A stretch of 64,000 nt of DNA from an uncultured Mollicutes bacterium (GCA_900540365.1 UQFN01000006.1:1-64000); one strand, 5' to 3'. Shown: positions 22,809-32,589, counted from the first letter of the stretch. The notes: generated by a model from the sequence alone, not told the origin. Made by a program: numbers and translations.

Positions 22809-24452
22809 ATGAACGATATTACTACTAATTTAAAAGACATTATTACTACTAGTTTAAAAAGTGTATTTGGGGTTGAAAACAAAGAAGATCTTGTTATGAT
22901 TGAAACTCCAAAAGATAAAAAGAATGGTGACTATTCAACTAATATTGCAATGCGTTTAGCACGTGATTTAAAAACTTCACCATTAAATATTGCTAATGCA
23001 CTTAAAACGAGTTTAGAAAATAACGAAATTATCGATAAAGTTGAAATTGCTGTTCCTGGATTTATTAATTTCTTTATTAAAAAAGATTCTATTACAAGTA
23101 TTTTAAAAACAATTATTGAAAAAGGTGATGATTTTGGAAGAAATAATTTTGGTAATCATGAAAAGATTATGGTTGAATACGTAAGTGCAAATCCAACAGG
23201 AGATTTACATCTTGGCCATGCTAGAGGTGCAGCTTATGGGGATTCTTTAACTAGAGTATTAAAATTTTCTGGCTTTGATTGTTTAAGAGAATATTATGTT
23301 AATGATGCCGGACATCAAATTGATGTATTAGCAAATTCATTATTTTTAAGATATAAACAAGCACTTAATTTAGAAATAAATGAAAACGATATTGGTTATC
23401 AAGGGAAAGATGTTATTTTATTAGCAAATAATATTGCTAAAGAGAAAAAAGATTCTTTACTTTCTTTAAGTGAAGAAGAAAGAACTGAATATTTTAAAAA
23501 TGTAGGAATTGAATTAGAGTTAAATAAAATTAAAAAAGATTTAGATTTATTTAGAGTCAGTTTTGATAACTATACATCTGAAAGATCTTTGTATCGAACA
23601 AATAAAGTTAAAAACACTTTACAAGCTTTAAAAGATAGTGGTCATACTTATCAAGAAGATGGAGCTTTATGGTTAAAAACAACTGATTTTAATGATGACA
23701 AAGATCGTGTTTTAGTCAAAAAAGATGGTAGTTATACATATTTATTACCAGATTTAGCATATCATAAAGATAAATTTGACCGTGGTTATGATAAACTTGT
23801 TAATTTATTTGGTGCAGACCATCATGGTTATATAATTCGTCTTAAAGCAGGTTTAGATATTTTAGGATATAACAGTGATAATCTTGAAATTTTAATTATT
23901 CAAATGGTTCGTTTAATGGAAAATGGACTTGAAGTTAAAATGTCAAAAAGAACTGGTAATGCCATAACTATTCGTGAATTATGTGAAGATGTAGGAGTTG
24001 ATGTTGCTCGTTATTTCTTCTTATCAAAAACTTTAGATTCTCATTTTGATTTTGATTTAGATGTTGCAAGAAAATCAAGTAGTGAAAACCCAGTTTATTA
24101 TATTCAATATGCATATGCTAGAATGCATTCAGTCTTAAATAAAAATAATAATTTTGTTTTACTTGATACATACAAAAATTTAACTCACGAAAAAGAAATT
24201 TCTTTAATAAAAGCTCTTAATGAATTTCCACAATTAATTATCGATATTGCAAAATCAAAAGAAGTTCATCGCTTAACTACATATGCTTATAAAGTTGCAA
24301 ATTTGTTCCATTCTTTATACAACGAAGTTAAATTTATTGACGAAGAAAACCCAAGTTTAACTAGTGAAAGATTAGCTTTAGTAAAAGCTACCTCAGTTGT
24401 TTTAAAAAATGCCTTAAATTTATTAGGTGTTGAAGTTAAAGAAACGATGTAA
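22809..24452 (+). CDS. argS: Arginyl-tRNA synthetase
   Basis: A 547-residue class I aminoacyl-tRNA synthetase that charges tRNA-Arg. The N-terminal Add1 domain occupies residues ~1-110. The HIGH-type motif occurs as HLGHARGAAYGD near 136, preceded by EYVSANPTGD. The KMSK-like loop is KMSKRTGNAI near 378. The C-terminal DALR anticodon-binding domain spans about 425-547. Length and order are normal. The ATG is preceded by a weak SD (GAGG). A strong terminator follows 45 bp downstream, so it is monocistronic. Confidence 0.96.
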   Translation: MNDITTNLKDIITTSLKSVFGVENKEDLVMIETPKDKKNGDYSTNIAMRLARDLKTSPLNIANALKTSLENNEIIDKVEIAVPGFINFFIKKDSITSILKTIIEKGDDFGRNNFGNHEKIMVEYVSANPTGDLHLGHARGAAYGDSLTRVLKFSGFDCLREYYVNDAGHQIDVLANSLFLRYKQALNLEINENDIGYQGKDVILLANNIAKEKKDSLLSLSEEERTEYFKNVGIELELNKIKKDLDLFRVSFDNYTSERSLYRTNKVKNTLQALKDSGHTYQEDGALWLKTTDFNDDKDRVLVKKDGSYTYLLPDLAYHKDKFDRGYDKLVNLFGADHHGYIIRLKAGLDILGYNSDNLEILIIQMVRLMENGLEVKMSKRTGNAITIRELCEDVGVDVARYFFLSKTLDSHFDFDLDVARKSSSENPVYYIQYAYARMHSVLNKNNNFVLLDTYKNLTHEKEISLIKALNEFPQLIIDIAKSKEVHRLTTYAYKVANLFHSLYNEVKFIDEENPSLTSERLALVKATSVVLKNALNLLGVEVKETM

Positions 24453-24497
24453 AAAATATAGTAAAATTATTAAGAAAAATTACTTAAAAAAATAGTA

Positions 24498-24527
24498 AAA
24501 AAAGAGATTAAAAAATCTCTTTTTTTT
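24498..24527 (+). terminator. Terminator after argS
   Basis: Stem AAAGAGATT (24501-24509) and AATCTCTTT (24514-24522), loop AAAA, followed by Ts. The remaining ~180 bp up to potA is nearly pure A/T with no recognisable feature apart from a possible TATAAC/TATATT -10 region near 24665-24690. Confidence 0.9.
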
Positions 24528-24714
24528 AAAAATTAATAAAATTTAAAAAAATATGAATTTATCGATAAAAAAGTTAATTTTAAAATTCAAAAAAAGTCGT
24601 TAAAAAGTTTTTAAAAAAAGTTTGAAAAAAAATTTTATTTTATTTTTAAAAAAATATCATTATTATATAACGCAGTTTTAAGTATATTTTAAAACATTTT
24701 TCGGAGGACTTAAG

Positions 24715-26388
24715 ATGGAAGAAAATAGTTATATTATTGACCTTAAAAATGTTAGTAAAATTTACGATGGAGTTACTGTTGTAGATAACTTCAATCTCTA
24801 TGTTAAAAAGGGGGAATTTATTACATTTTTAGGACCTAGTGGATGTGGTAAATCAACAACACTTAGAATGATCGCAGGATTTGAAATTCCTAGTAAAGGT
24901 GACATCTTATTAAAAAATAAAGATATTACTAATTTGCCACCTAACAAAAGACCTATTAATATGGTATTTCAACGATATGCATTATTCCCACATTTAGATG
25001 TTTATGATAATGTAGCCTTTGGACTAAGACTTAAAAAAATTCCTGTTGAGTTAAAAGACAAAGACGGAAATCCTGTTTTTAAAATAAACAAAGAAAAAAT
25101 TAAGAAATTAAAAAGTGATTACAATTATGTCAAGAAAAATAAATTAATTTCATTAGAAGAAAAAAATGAAAGACTAGAAACTTTATCAAAACAAATTAAT
25201 GAATTAATGAGCACTCCTGAGCAGGCTTACAAATACAAAAAACTAACAGCAGAAGAAATTGATAAAAAAGTTGCTAGAGCTTTAAAAATTGTTGATCTTG
25301 ATGCATTAGAGGACCGCGATGTTTCAACATTAAGTGGAGGACAACAACAAAGAGTTGCAATTGCTCGTGCAATTGTTAACGAACCAGAAATCTTACTTCT
25401 TGATGAACCTCTTGGTGCTCTTGATTTAAAGATGCGTAAAGATATGCAACTTGAATTAAAAGAAATGCATGAAAAGTTAGGAATTACTTTTATTTATGTT
25501 ACTCATGATCAAGAAGAAGCTTTAACGATGAGTGATACAATTGTTGTAATGAAAGATGGAGTTATTCAACAAATTGGTACTCCTAAAATGATTTATGATG
25601 AACCAAAAAATGCTTTCGTTGCTGACTTTATTGGGGAAAGTAATATTTATAATGCAACAATGATTGATAAACTTAAAGTTAGATTTTTAAATACTAATTT
25701 TGATTGTCTTGATGATTTTCCTCTTAATGAAAAAGTTGATGTCGTTGTTCGTCCAGAAGATGTAAAAATTACTGAGGCTAATCAAGGAATGTTTAATGGT
25801 GTTATTAAAAATAAAATCTTCAAAGGAATGAATTACGAATACACCATTATGATTAATAAAAATGAATTATTAGTAAAAAATACTAAAGATTTCCCATTAA
25901 ATCTTGAAGTTGGTTTAAAGATTTCTAAAGATGCTATTCATATCATGAAGAAAGATTTTGTTACTAATATTTATACCGATGCTTATATTAATAAAAATAA
26001 TCAAGTTATGATTGATGAATGTCCATTTGATTGTGATATTACTCAATTAGTACCAAATTCTATTTTAAATGAAGATGGTAATTTATATGTTAAAGATACA
26101 AAGAAAACATATAATCTTGAAGATGCAGATGTAGTTGCTGAGATTGATATCGCTAATGTTGAAATTATTGATGATATTAATAGCGATGAAGCTCAAGTCG
26201 TTGGTGAAATTGTTGATTCAGTTTATAAAGGTGACCACTATCAATTAATTGTTAGAACTGATGATGAAGAAGACTTTGTTTGTGTCACTCCATACACATA
26301 TAACTTAAATGATAAAGTTGGAATTCATATCGATAGTAAAAATATCCGTTTAAGATTAAAAAAGGAAATAACTGAGTATGAAATTTAG
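24715..26388 (+). CDS. potA: Spermidine/putrescine ABC transporter ATPase (long form)
   Basis: A 557-residue ATPase of the polyamine importer PotABCD. Walker A is GPSGCGKST (residues 40-48), the Q-loop is FQRYALFPH near 85, the signature is LSGGQQQR near 206, and Walker B is ILLLDEP near 226-232. About 70 extra residues (110-178, Lys/Glu-rich, helical) sit between the Q-loop and the signature. The C-terminal TOBE region is about 200 residues longer than in the ~370-residue E. coli protein. Long PotA proteins are also known in mycoplasmas, which supports a Mollicute affinity. A strong SD (CGGAGG) precedes the ATG. It overlaps potB by 11 nt. Confidence 0.95.
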   Translation: MEENSYIIDLKNVSKIYDGVTVVDNFNLYVKKGEFITFLGPSGCGKSTTLRMIAGFEIPSKGDILLKNKDITNLPPNKRPINMVFQRYALFPHLDVYDNVAFGLRLKKIPVELKDKDGNPVFKINKEKIKKLKSDYNYVKKNKLISLEEKNERLETLSKQINELMSTPEQAYKYKKLTAEEIDKKVARALKIVDLDALEDRDVSTLSGGQQQRVAIARAIVNEPEILLLDEPLGALDLKMRKDMQLELKEMHEKLGITFIYVTHDQEEALTMSDTIVVMKDGVIQQIGTPKMIYDEPKNAFVADFIGESNIYNATMIDKLKVRFLNTNFDCLDDFPLNEKVDVVVRPEDVKITEANQGMFNGVIKNKIFKGMNYEYTIMINKNELLVKNTKDFPLNLEVGLKISKDAIHIMKKDFVTNIYTDAYINKNNQVMIDECPFDCDITQLVPNSILNEDGNLYVKDTKKTYNLEDADVVAEIDIANVEIIDDINSDEAQVVGEIVDSVYKGDHYQLIVRTDDEEDFVCVTPYTYNLNDKVGIHIDSKNIRLRLKKEITEYEI

Positions 26389-27172
26389 ATTTCAAAGAAA
26401 ATATCTTTGTATTCCGTATTTTCTTTTCTTAATTTTGTTTGTTGTCATTCCAATTTTATTAATTGTTTTTTATGCTTTCACTGATACTAATGGAAACTTT
26501 ACTTTTGATGCTTTAGTTGGTTTCTTTAGCAGCACAAATAAATTAAATGTCTTGTTAGTATCTTTATTATTTGGAGTATTAAATACAATTATTTGTTTAG
26601 TTATTGGTTATCCAATTGCTTATTTATTAGCTAATAAAAAATATAATTCAAATTATGTTATTGTAATGCTATTTGTTATGCCAATGTGGATAAACTTTGT
26701 TTTAAGAACTGGTGCAACTCGTGATGTTTTGACTTGGATTGGTTTAAATGGAGGAAGCCATCCTTATATTGCTACGATGATTGGTATGGTATATAACTAT
26801 TTACCATTTGTTATTTTACCTTTATATACCACAATGTTAAAACTTGATCAGTCTCAAATTGAAGCTGCTCAAGATTTAGGTTGTAATCGTATTCAAGTTT
26901 TTACTAAATCTATTTTCCCTCAATCTGTTCCAGGAGTAATTAGTGCAGCGATGATGGTATTTATGCCAACTATGTCAAGTTATGTTATTCCTGAAATTTT
27001 AAGTGAAGGTAAAGTCGTCTTATTTGGTAATTCAATTTATCTTAACTTTAGTAATTATCAATGGGGAGATGGTTCTTTTATGGCTTTAATTATGCTTCTT
27101 ATTGTTGGAATTACTATGCTCGCAACACGTAATTTTAGTGAAAAAGATGATAAAAGGAGTTCAATATGGTAA
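26378..27172 (+). CDS. potB: Spermidine/putrescine ABC transporter permease PotB
   Basis: A 264-residue inner-membrane permease with six hydrophobic helices. The EAA-type coupling loop is QIEAAQDLGCNRIQVF near 162, which contacts the ATPase. Opening motif FVVIPILLIVFYAF and the PIAYLLANKK turn are typical PotB features. It overlaps potA (11 nt) and potC (7 nt), so the operon is tightly coupled. With PotC it forms the translocation pore for polyamines. Confidence 0.93.
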   Translation: MKFRFQRKYLCIPYFLFLILFVVIPILLIVFYAFTDTNGNFTFDALVGFFSSTNKLNVLLVSLLFGVLNTIICLVIGYPIAYLLANKKYNSNYVIVMLFVMPMWINFVLRTGATRDVLTWIGLNGGSHPYIATMIGMVYNYLPFVILPLYTTMLKLDQSQIEAAQDLGCNRIQVFTKSIFPQSVPGVISAAMMVFMPTMSSYVIPEILSEGKVVLFGNSIYLNFSNYQWGDGSFMALIMLLIVGITMLATRNFSEKDDKRSSIW

Positions 27173-28008
27173 AGAAAATTTTAGCTTATTCATATATCTA
27201 TTTAATCCTTTTAATAATGTATGTTCCAATTCTTGTTTTAATTGTTTTTAGTTTTACAAATTCAACATATATTGGAGAATGGAGTGGATTTAGTTTCACT
27301 TTATATAAAAACCTTTTTCAAGATGAAGAAATTTTAATTGCGCTTGGGAATACTTTAATTATTGCTGTAATTAGTAGTGCAGTTTCAACAATTCTTGGAA
27401 CTCTTGGAGCAATTGGAGCTTTTTATAGCAAAAAAAGAAGTAGAGCTTTAATTGAAAACTTAAATCAAATTCCTGTAGTTAATGCTGAGATTGTTATTGC
27501 TTTAAGTTTAACTATTATGTTTGTTTTCTTAGGAAATTTCTTATTTAAAGAAAATATCTTTTCGTTTTGGACTTTATTAGCAGGACACGTCGTTATTAGT
27601 GTGCCATTTGTTTATTTAAATGTTAAACCTAAATTAGTTCAAATGGATCCAAGTTTATATGAGGCCGCCCTTGATTTAGGCTGTAGTCCAAGAAAAGCTT
27701 TAAGAAAAGTATTAGTTCCTCAAATTTTACCTGGTATTGTTAGCGGATTTTTACTTTCCTTTACTTTAAGTCTTGACGACTTTATTGTTACAGCCTTTAC
27801 TCGCGGTCCAGGATTATTAAGTGGAGAAGCTAATATCGAAACGCTTTCTACCTTAGTTCAAGCTAAAATTAAAAAAGGTCCAATTCCACCTAATATGCGT
27901 CCATTAACAACTATTATTTTCTTAGTAGTTTTAGTAGTAGCGATTATTATTAGTGTTTTAAGAAATAAAAAGATAAAACATAAAGTAAGAAAAGGGAGGG
28001 CTTCATAA
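27166..28008 (+). CDS. potC: Spermidine/putrescine ABC transporter permease PotC
   Basis: A 280-residue permease with six helices. The N-terminal YVPILVLIVFSFTNS and the loop LYEAALDLGCSPRKALRKV (the EAA motif, near residue 165) are PotC-typical, as is LSFTLSLDDFIVTAFTRGPG near 195. It overlaps potB by 7 nt, preceded by AAAAGGAG, and overlaps potD by one base (TAATG). Confidence 0.93.
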   Translation: MVKKILAYSYIYLILLIMYVPILVLIVFSFTNSTYIGEWSGFSFTLYKNLFQDEEILIALGNTLIIAVISSAVSTILGTLGAIGAFYSKKRSRALIENLNQIPVVNAEIVIALSLTIMFVFLGNFLFKENIFSFWTLLAGHVVISVPFVYLNVKPKLVQMDPSLYEAALDLGCSPRKALRKVLVPQILPGIVSGFLLSFTLSLDDFIVTAFTRGPGLLSGEANIETLSTLVQAKIKKGPIPPNMRPLTTIIFLVVLVVAIIISVLRNKKIKHKVRKGRAS

Positions 28009-29540
28009 TGAAAAAATTTAAATTATTTCCACTTGTTGCAATTAGTTTAATTAGCTCATTTGCTTTAATGGGATGTAATTCAAGTGGCTCAACCGAAGTT
28101 TCAGAAAAAGTTTATATTCATGTTTTAAATGCTGAAGACTATATTGATGAATCGTTAATTGATACTTTTAATGAATTAAATCCTGAATGTGAAATTGTTT
28201 ATGAAACTTACGATACAAACGAAACTATGTATAATGAGCTTCAAACAGGGAAAGCTAATTATGACTTAATTTGTTGTAGTGAATATATGATCCAACGTTT
28301 AGCTAGCGAAGGATTAATTCAAAAAATTGAAGGTTTAACTACTTATAATGAAAATGTATCTAAATATTTAGTAAATTATGATGAAGGTAATTCTGGAATT
28401 ATTAATAAAATAGAAGTTTATCAAAAAGGTGATCATCAATATTTAGGTACTCTAGATGAATACGCTAAAGGTTATATGTGGGGAACCTTAGGTATTTTAT
28501 ATAATCCAACATATTCAACTTTTGTTGAAAGAAATATGTCAAAAGAATCAATCATCGAAGAACTTAATGGTCCTGATGGTTGGAGTGCTTTCTGGAATCC
28601 AAATTATAAAGGAACTCAATCAATTAAAGATAGTATGCGTGATACTTATGCTTTAGGAATTTTAGAGTTATATAAAGATGAATTTTTAGATCCAGATATT
28701 TCTTTAGAAGATAAAAATAACATTTATTTTAATGATCATAGTGATGAAACTATTGATAAAGTTAAAGATGAACTTATTAAATTAAAAGACAATATTTTTG
28801 GTTTTGAAGTTGATAGTGGTAAGAATGATATCGTTACTAAAAAAATCGGCATGAATTTAGCTTGGAGTGGTGATGCTTGTTTTAGTATTCTCCAAGGAAA
28901 TTATTATCCAGGTGAAGATGAATCTTATGAAGAAGAAAAACCAGAAGGAGTTCGTACTGATTTATATTTTGCTATTCCTGAAGCTGGAGCAAATATTTGG
29001 TTTGATGCTTGGTGTATGCCAAAAACAGTTGAAAAGAATAGCAAAAATTATGAATATGCTACTAAGTTTTTAGACTTTTTATGCGAGCCAAGTAATGTAA
29101 CAGCTAATATGTTATACACTGGTTATACTTCATTTATGAGTGGAACAAGTTTAGATGTTGAAGAAAATGAAATCTTAGCATATATTTATGACTCTTTTGA
29201 CATGGATTATGAAGAAGGATTTATTGAATATGATATTAGTTACTTCTTTAATACCGAAGAAGAAATTATTTTAACTGTTGATCCTGATTCTTGGGAAGGT
29301 AGAACTTTAAAAGCTCAATATCCTGAAGAAGGAGATTTAGATAAGTTATATATCATGCAAGATTTTGGCGAAGATAATAACAAGATTGTTCAAATGCGGG
29401 AAGATGTAAAAGTTAATCCACTTCCTACTTTTGTTGTAGTATTTTTAATCGCTTTTATTGTTCTTGTTTTAGGTTATTTAGGTTCTTATAAGTTAATTAA
29501 AAAATATAAAGTTAAGAAAAGAAAAGCCTTAAGAAAATAA
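28008..29540 (+). CDS. potD: Polyamine-binding lipoprotein PotD with C-terminal membrane anchor
   Basis: A 510-residue substrate-binding protein. The signal peptide ends in the lipobox LMGC near residues 20-23, so it should be lipid-anchored outside the membrane. The binding fold carries PotD features: YDLICCSEYMIQRLA near 84, WGTLGILYNP near 158, WSGDA near 287 and WFDAWCMPK near 327. It is about 150 residues longer than E. coli PotD and ends with a second hydrophobic helix (about 470-492) and a Lys/Arg-rich tail, giving two membrane attachments. SD GGGAGGG lies before the ATG, which overlaps the potC stop. Confidence 0.92.
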   Translation: MKKFKLFPLVAISLISSFALMGCNSSGSTEVSEKVYIHVLNAEDYIDESLIDTFNELNPECEIVYETYDTNETMYNELQTGKANYDLICCSEYMIQRLASEGLIQKIEGLTTYNENVSKYLVNYDEGNSGIINKIEVYQKGDHQYLGTLDEYAKGYMWGTLGILYNPTYSTFVERNMSKESIIEELNGPDGWSAFWNPNYKGTQSIKDSMRDTYALGILELYKDEFLDPDISLEDKNNIYFNDHSDETIDKVKDELIKLKDNIFGFEVDSGKNDIVTKKIGMNLAWSGDACFSILQGNYYPGEDESYEEEKPEGVRTDLYFAIPEAGANIWFDAWCMPKTVEKNSKNYEYATKFLDFLCEPSNVTANMLYTGYTSFMSGTSLDVEENEILAYIYDSFDMDYEEGFIEYDISYFFNTEEEIILTVDPDSWEGRTLKAQYPEEGDLDKLYIMQDFGEDNNKIVQMREDVKVNPLPTFVVVFLIAFIVLVLGYLGSYKLIKKYKVKKRKALRK

Positions 29541-29600
29541 AAAAACGTTGTAAAACTAAACTATTTTTTCTAAATTAATAATTACAAGGAAATTTTAAAG

Positions 29601-29606
29601 TAAACT
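29601..29606 (+). promoter_or_regulatory. -10 element of the first lipoprotein gene (probable leaderless start)
   Basis: TAAACT ends six bases before the ATG at 29613; no usable Shine-Dalgarno is present at the right distance. Confidence 0.4.
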
Positions 29607-29612
29607 TTTATT

Positions 29613-30485
29613 ATGAAAAAAATAATATTTTGTTTAGTCTATTTTAGTTTGTTTAGCTTAGTTTCTTGCGAACATGAAAATTCTTTAGGAACAAAAATTT
29701 CATTAGAAGAAGCAAACCAACTTATTTCTAATTATACACCTAGTGAAGTTACTTCTTTTAAGGTTTATTCTTTTATGCATACAAAAACATCAGTATTTTT
29801 AGATGCAAATATATCCAAAACTAATGAAACTTATATGTATGCAGATGTTTTCGCTGATAATGATGCTCTTAATCCCTACGCCTTTACTGGGAGCTTAAAT
29901 TATAGTCTTAATGATGGAAATTTAGTTAAGGAAGAAATTTCAATTTCAATTGAAGAATACACTAAAAATTTGGAAACTTTTGTATATAATTTTTATATTG
30001 CTCGATACCAAAATGGTAATGGCGAGCTTGAAATAAATACAAATCAATTAATATTAAACGATAGTAGTGAAATTATATTTAATGCTAACAGTTTAATTTC
30101 AGTTCTTCAAAATTCATATCACTATTTAAATATGGAGGATGTAATTTCACCAATTATGTTTGAATTTTATAGATTAAATAATAATTTGTCATTACAATTA
30201 ACATTTAATCAAAATAATATTTCTAAATTTATTGATATTTCAAGTTTAGGAAATATATCTGTTGGAGATTTAAATATTATAGGTGAAGAAATATATACTT
30301 TTAATGAAGATGGTTATTTATTAAATCACTCTATTAATTTAATAATCGAAACAAATTTGGAAAATCAATATCCTCAAATTACTATAAACGTAGTTAATAA
30401 AGATGAGATACTTTATAATCAAGACAATTTATCTAGTACTCGTTATGAAGAATATGCTAACAATTATTTAGAACATATTAAGTAA
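29613..30485 (+). CDS. Putative lipoprotein 1 of a three-gene lipoprotein cluster
   Basis: A 290-residue protein with an N-terminal lipoprotein signal; the lipobox is LVSC near residues 16-19. The mature part is rich in Asn, Ser, Tyr and Leu and shows no domain I recognise. It is not obviously similar to the next two lipoproteins beyond the signal and general beta-rich composition. It sits 72 bp after potD without a clear terminator between, but a -10 just before its ATG suggests its own promoter. A terminator follows at 30514. Confidence 0.75.
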   Translation: MKKIIFCLVYFSLFSLVSCEHENSLGTKISLEEANQLISNYTPSEVTSFKVYSFMHTKTSVFLDANISKTNETYMYADVFADNDALNPYAFTGSLNYSLNDGNLVKEEISISIEEYTKNLETFVYNFYIARYQNGNGELEINTNQLILNDSSEIIFNANSLISVLQNSYHYLNMEDVISPIMFEFYRLNNNLSLQLTFNQNNISKFIDISSLGNISVGDLNIIGEEIYTFNEDGYLLNHSINLIIETNLENQYPQITINVVNKDEILYNQDNLSSTRYEEYANNYLEHIK

Positions 30486-30513
30486 TATTATTTGGATTTC
30501 TGTTCAAAAACTT

Positions 30514-30543
30514 AAAAAGCGATATTTCATTATCGTTTTTTTC
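30514..30543 (+). terminator. Terminator between lipoprotein genes 1 and 2
   Basis: Stem AAAAAGCGATA and TATCGTTTTTT (one G-T wobble) with a six-base loop and T-rich tail. Confidence 0.75.
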
Positions 30544-30587
30544 TATTTTTTTTTATTATTTGTGTTAATTTAAAAATAGGAGAGAAA

Positions 30588-31391
30588 ATGAAGCATAAAT
30601 TTTATATTTTTGTTTTTTTAAGTTTATTTCTTGTTTCTTGTTCTTCAAAAAAAGAGTTACATGAAACAATTCTTAAAATTAAAAATAATTATAGTGGAGA
30701 AAATCTTAGCAAAGATGCTCAGTATTTTAATTATGATATCGACTTAAATATTTTAGATAAAACCAATAATAAATCTATAGTTATTTCAATCCATAATAAA
30801 ATTTACTCGATTGTAAATTTTAAAGAAAATAGATTTTATCCAAATTATTATTTTCAAGAAGTTAATAAGTATTATTTTGATGTAGATGAAACCATATTAA
30901 ATAAAGAAGAAGTAAATACATCTTTTTTAAATAATGTTATAAAAACAAAATCAACTTTATACAATTATCAAACTAATGAAAATACAATAAATTCAGATAC
31001 ATATCAAGAATATGCCTCTTTTAAACATTATTTGTGTGATGGAATTTTCCTTTATCTTTCTGGAGGAGATGCAGATCCTTATGATAACTATTTTGTTTAT
31101 GGATCAATAAATTCAACTTTAGATGGAAATAAAATTTATAGTATTTATCAAAGTTTTCAATATAGAGATGATGATCTTTCAATAATTTTTAATAAAGATG
31201 TATATAATTTAAGAAATTCATTTATTGAATATGAATTTGATAATAATTTTTATATTACCAAAATTAATGAAACTGGTAATTTAAGCTTACAAGCCTTTGA
31301 TAATGACAATAAAGAGTCTAATTATGAAATTAGTTATACTCAAAGTTTTTCGTTTAGTGAACCATTCGAATTTGTTGAGGTAACATTATGA
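30588..31391 (+). CDS. Putative lipoprotein 2
   Basis: A 267-residue protein with Shine-Dalgarno AGGAGAG and a lipoprotein signal ending in FLVSC (Cys near residue 18). The mature sequence is Tyr/Asn-rich with no recognised domain. Its last codons overlap the start of lipoprotein 3 (ATGA), so the two are translationally coupled and probably work together. Function unknown. Confidence 0.75.
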   Translation: MKHKFYIFVFLSLFLVSCSSKKELHETILKIKNNYSGENLSKDAQYFNYDIDLNILDKTNNKSIVISIHNKIYSIVNFKENRFYPNYYFQEVNKYYFDVDETILNKEEVNTSFLNNVIKTKSTLYNYQTNENTINSDTYQEYASFKHYLCDGIFLYLSGGDADPYDNYFVYGSINSTLDGNKIYSIYQSFQYRDDDLSIIFNKDVYNLRNSFIEYEFDNNFYITKINETGNLSLQAFDNDNKESNYEISYTQSFSFSEPFEFVEVTL

Positions 31392-32359
31392 ATAAAAAGT
31401 TATTTGCATTTTTAAGTTTAAGCTTTTTATTAGTTTCATGTGGAAATGAGATGAATAACTTAATTGATTTTACAAATCATATTAATTCTTTAAGAGATGC
31501 TTCAAAAAATAAGTGGGAAAGTAATTTCTCTAGTAACCGTCTTTATAAATATACTCTTTCATCCTTTTATGAAGAAAATTCTTCTTATGAAAGAGAAAAC
31601 ATAAGTTTTTATGGTAAAACAAAAACTTTAAAAAATAATATTTTTCTTGAAGATTTTGCTTCTTTAGACTTTAGAGCAGCTCAATTTAGTTATGTATTAG
31701 AAAAAGGAAATCTTGATGACGGAACTAAATATTTATTTAAATTTAATGCTTTAATGCCTGAAAATTATCTTAGACAAATTTATTTTAAAATTTCTTATTT
31801 TAATTTAGAAGAAGAACAAAATTTACATGGTTCATTTTATATGAATTTTGATAATGACTATAACAAAATTAATTTTTCATACCGAAAGCATTTAACTGAC
31901 TTAACGTATTTACAAAATAATTATTACGATTTTTCAAAAGATGAAAATTTTAATGTAAATACTGGTATTAAATCAAGAGATATAGATGAAATTGGAAGTA
32001 CTATAAATCCTTTAGAAACTTTCTTATATATTAGTCGAACTGCTGATAATGAAGATGGTTTTATTAATGGAAGCTTAGTAAAAGAAAAAGTAGTTTATTT
32101 TGATGAACTTAATAACGAAACTTTAGGATGGTTTAATGTTGGAGATATTCAAAGTGTCTCTAGAGCAGTAAATTTAATGAATCAAAACTGTAAGTTTAAT
32201 TTCTTTGATAAATTTGAAGCTGTTACTAAGACATCATATAGTCTAGAACTTGATGATACATATTATAAATTTTTTGATGCTGACTTATTTACTTATACAA
32301 GAGAAATTACCATTGGTCATCATTCAAATTTAGTTGATTTTATTCAAGTTTTTAATTAA
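31388..32359 (+). CDS. Putative lipoprotein 3
   Basis: A 323-residue protein whose signal peptide ends in LLVSC (Cys near residue 18). The mature part is Phe/Asn/Tyr-rich and carries no motif I can name. It starts within the stop of lipoprotein 2 and is followed by a terminator. Extracellular, lipid-anchored location is the only confident statement; substrate-binding or adhesion roles are both possible. Confidence 0.75.
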   Translation: MNKKLFAFLSLSFLLVSCGNEMNNLIDFTNHINSLRDASKNKWESNFSSNRLYKYTLSSFYEENSSYERENISFYGKTKTLKNNIFLEDFASLDFRAAQFSYVLEKGNLDDGTKYLFKFNALMPENYLRQIYFKISYFNLEEEQNLHGSFYMNFDNDYNKINFSYRKHLTDLTYLQNNYYDFSKDENFNVNTGIKSRDIDEIGSTINPLETFLYISRTADNEDGFINGSLVKEKVVYFDELNNETLGWFNVGDIQSVSRAVNLMNQNCKFNFFDKFEAVTKTSYSLELDDTYYKFFDADLFTYTREITIGHHSNLVDFIQVFN

Positions 32360-32396
32360 GTTATTTTGAAAATAATTAGAAAAATAATTGAGTTTT

Positions 32397-32428
32397 AAAG
32401 GGTTTTTTCTTAAAAAAGGCCCTTTTTT
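32397..32428 (+). terminator. Terminator after the lipoprotein cluster
   Basis: Stem AAAGGGTTTTTT pairs with AAAAAA-GG-CCCTTT (GG bulge), followed by Ts. Confidence 0.75.
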
Positions 32429-32473
32429 AGAACTTTTACAAAATAGATATCGAAATTAATATATTAAAAATTT

Positions 32474-32503
32474 AAAAAAAGACCTGATTTATATCAAGTC
32501 TTT
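32474..32503 (-). terminator. Terminator after tRNA-Cys
   Basis: On the minus strand AAAGACTTGA pairs with TCAGGTCTTT (one T-G wobble) and is followed by a run of Ts. Confidence 0.8.
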
Positions 32504-32514
32504 CTATTTAAATT

Positions 32515-32589
32515 TGGAGCTCCCTGTCGGATTTGAACCAACGATCATTGAGTTGCAGTCAATTGCCTTGCCAGCTTGGCTAAGGGAGC
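32515..32589 (-). tRNA. tRNA-Cys (GCA)
   Basis: A 75-nt cloverleaf with encoded CCA. The acceptor is GCTCCCT/AGGGAGC with discriminator T, as usual for tRNA-Cys. The anticodon loop CTGCAAC gives GCA. The D-arm GCCAAGCTGGCAAGGC and T-loop GGTTCAAATCC fit the tRNA-Cys pattern. Confidence 0.95.

Noticed and set aside
24528..24714. Possible promoter or origin-like A/T-rich region upstream of potA
   Set aside because: The stretch is almost pure A/T with no DnaA boxes (TTATCCACA type) or clear repeats; nothing specific can be supported beyond a vague -10.
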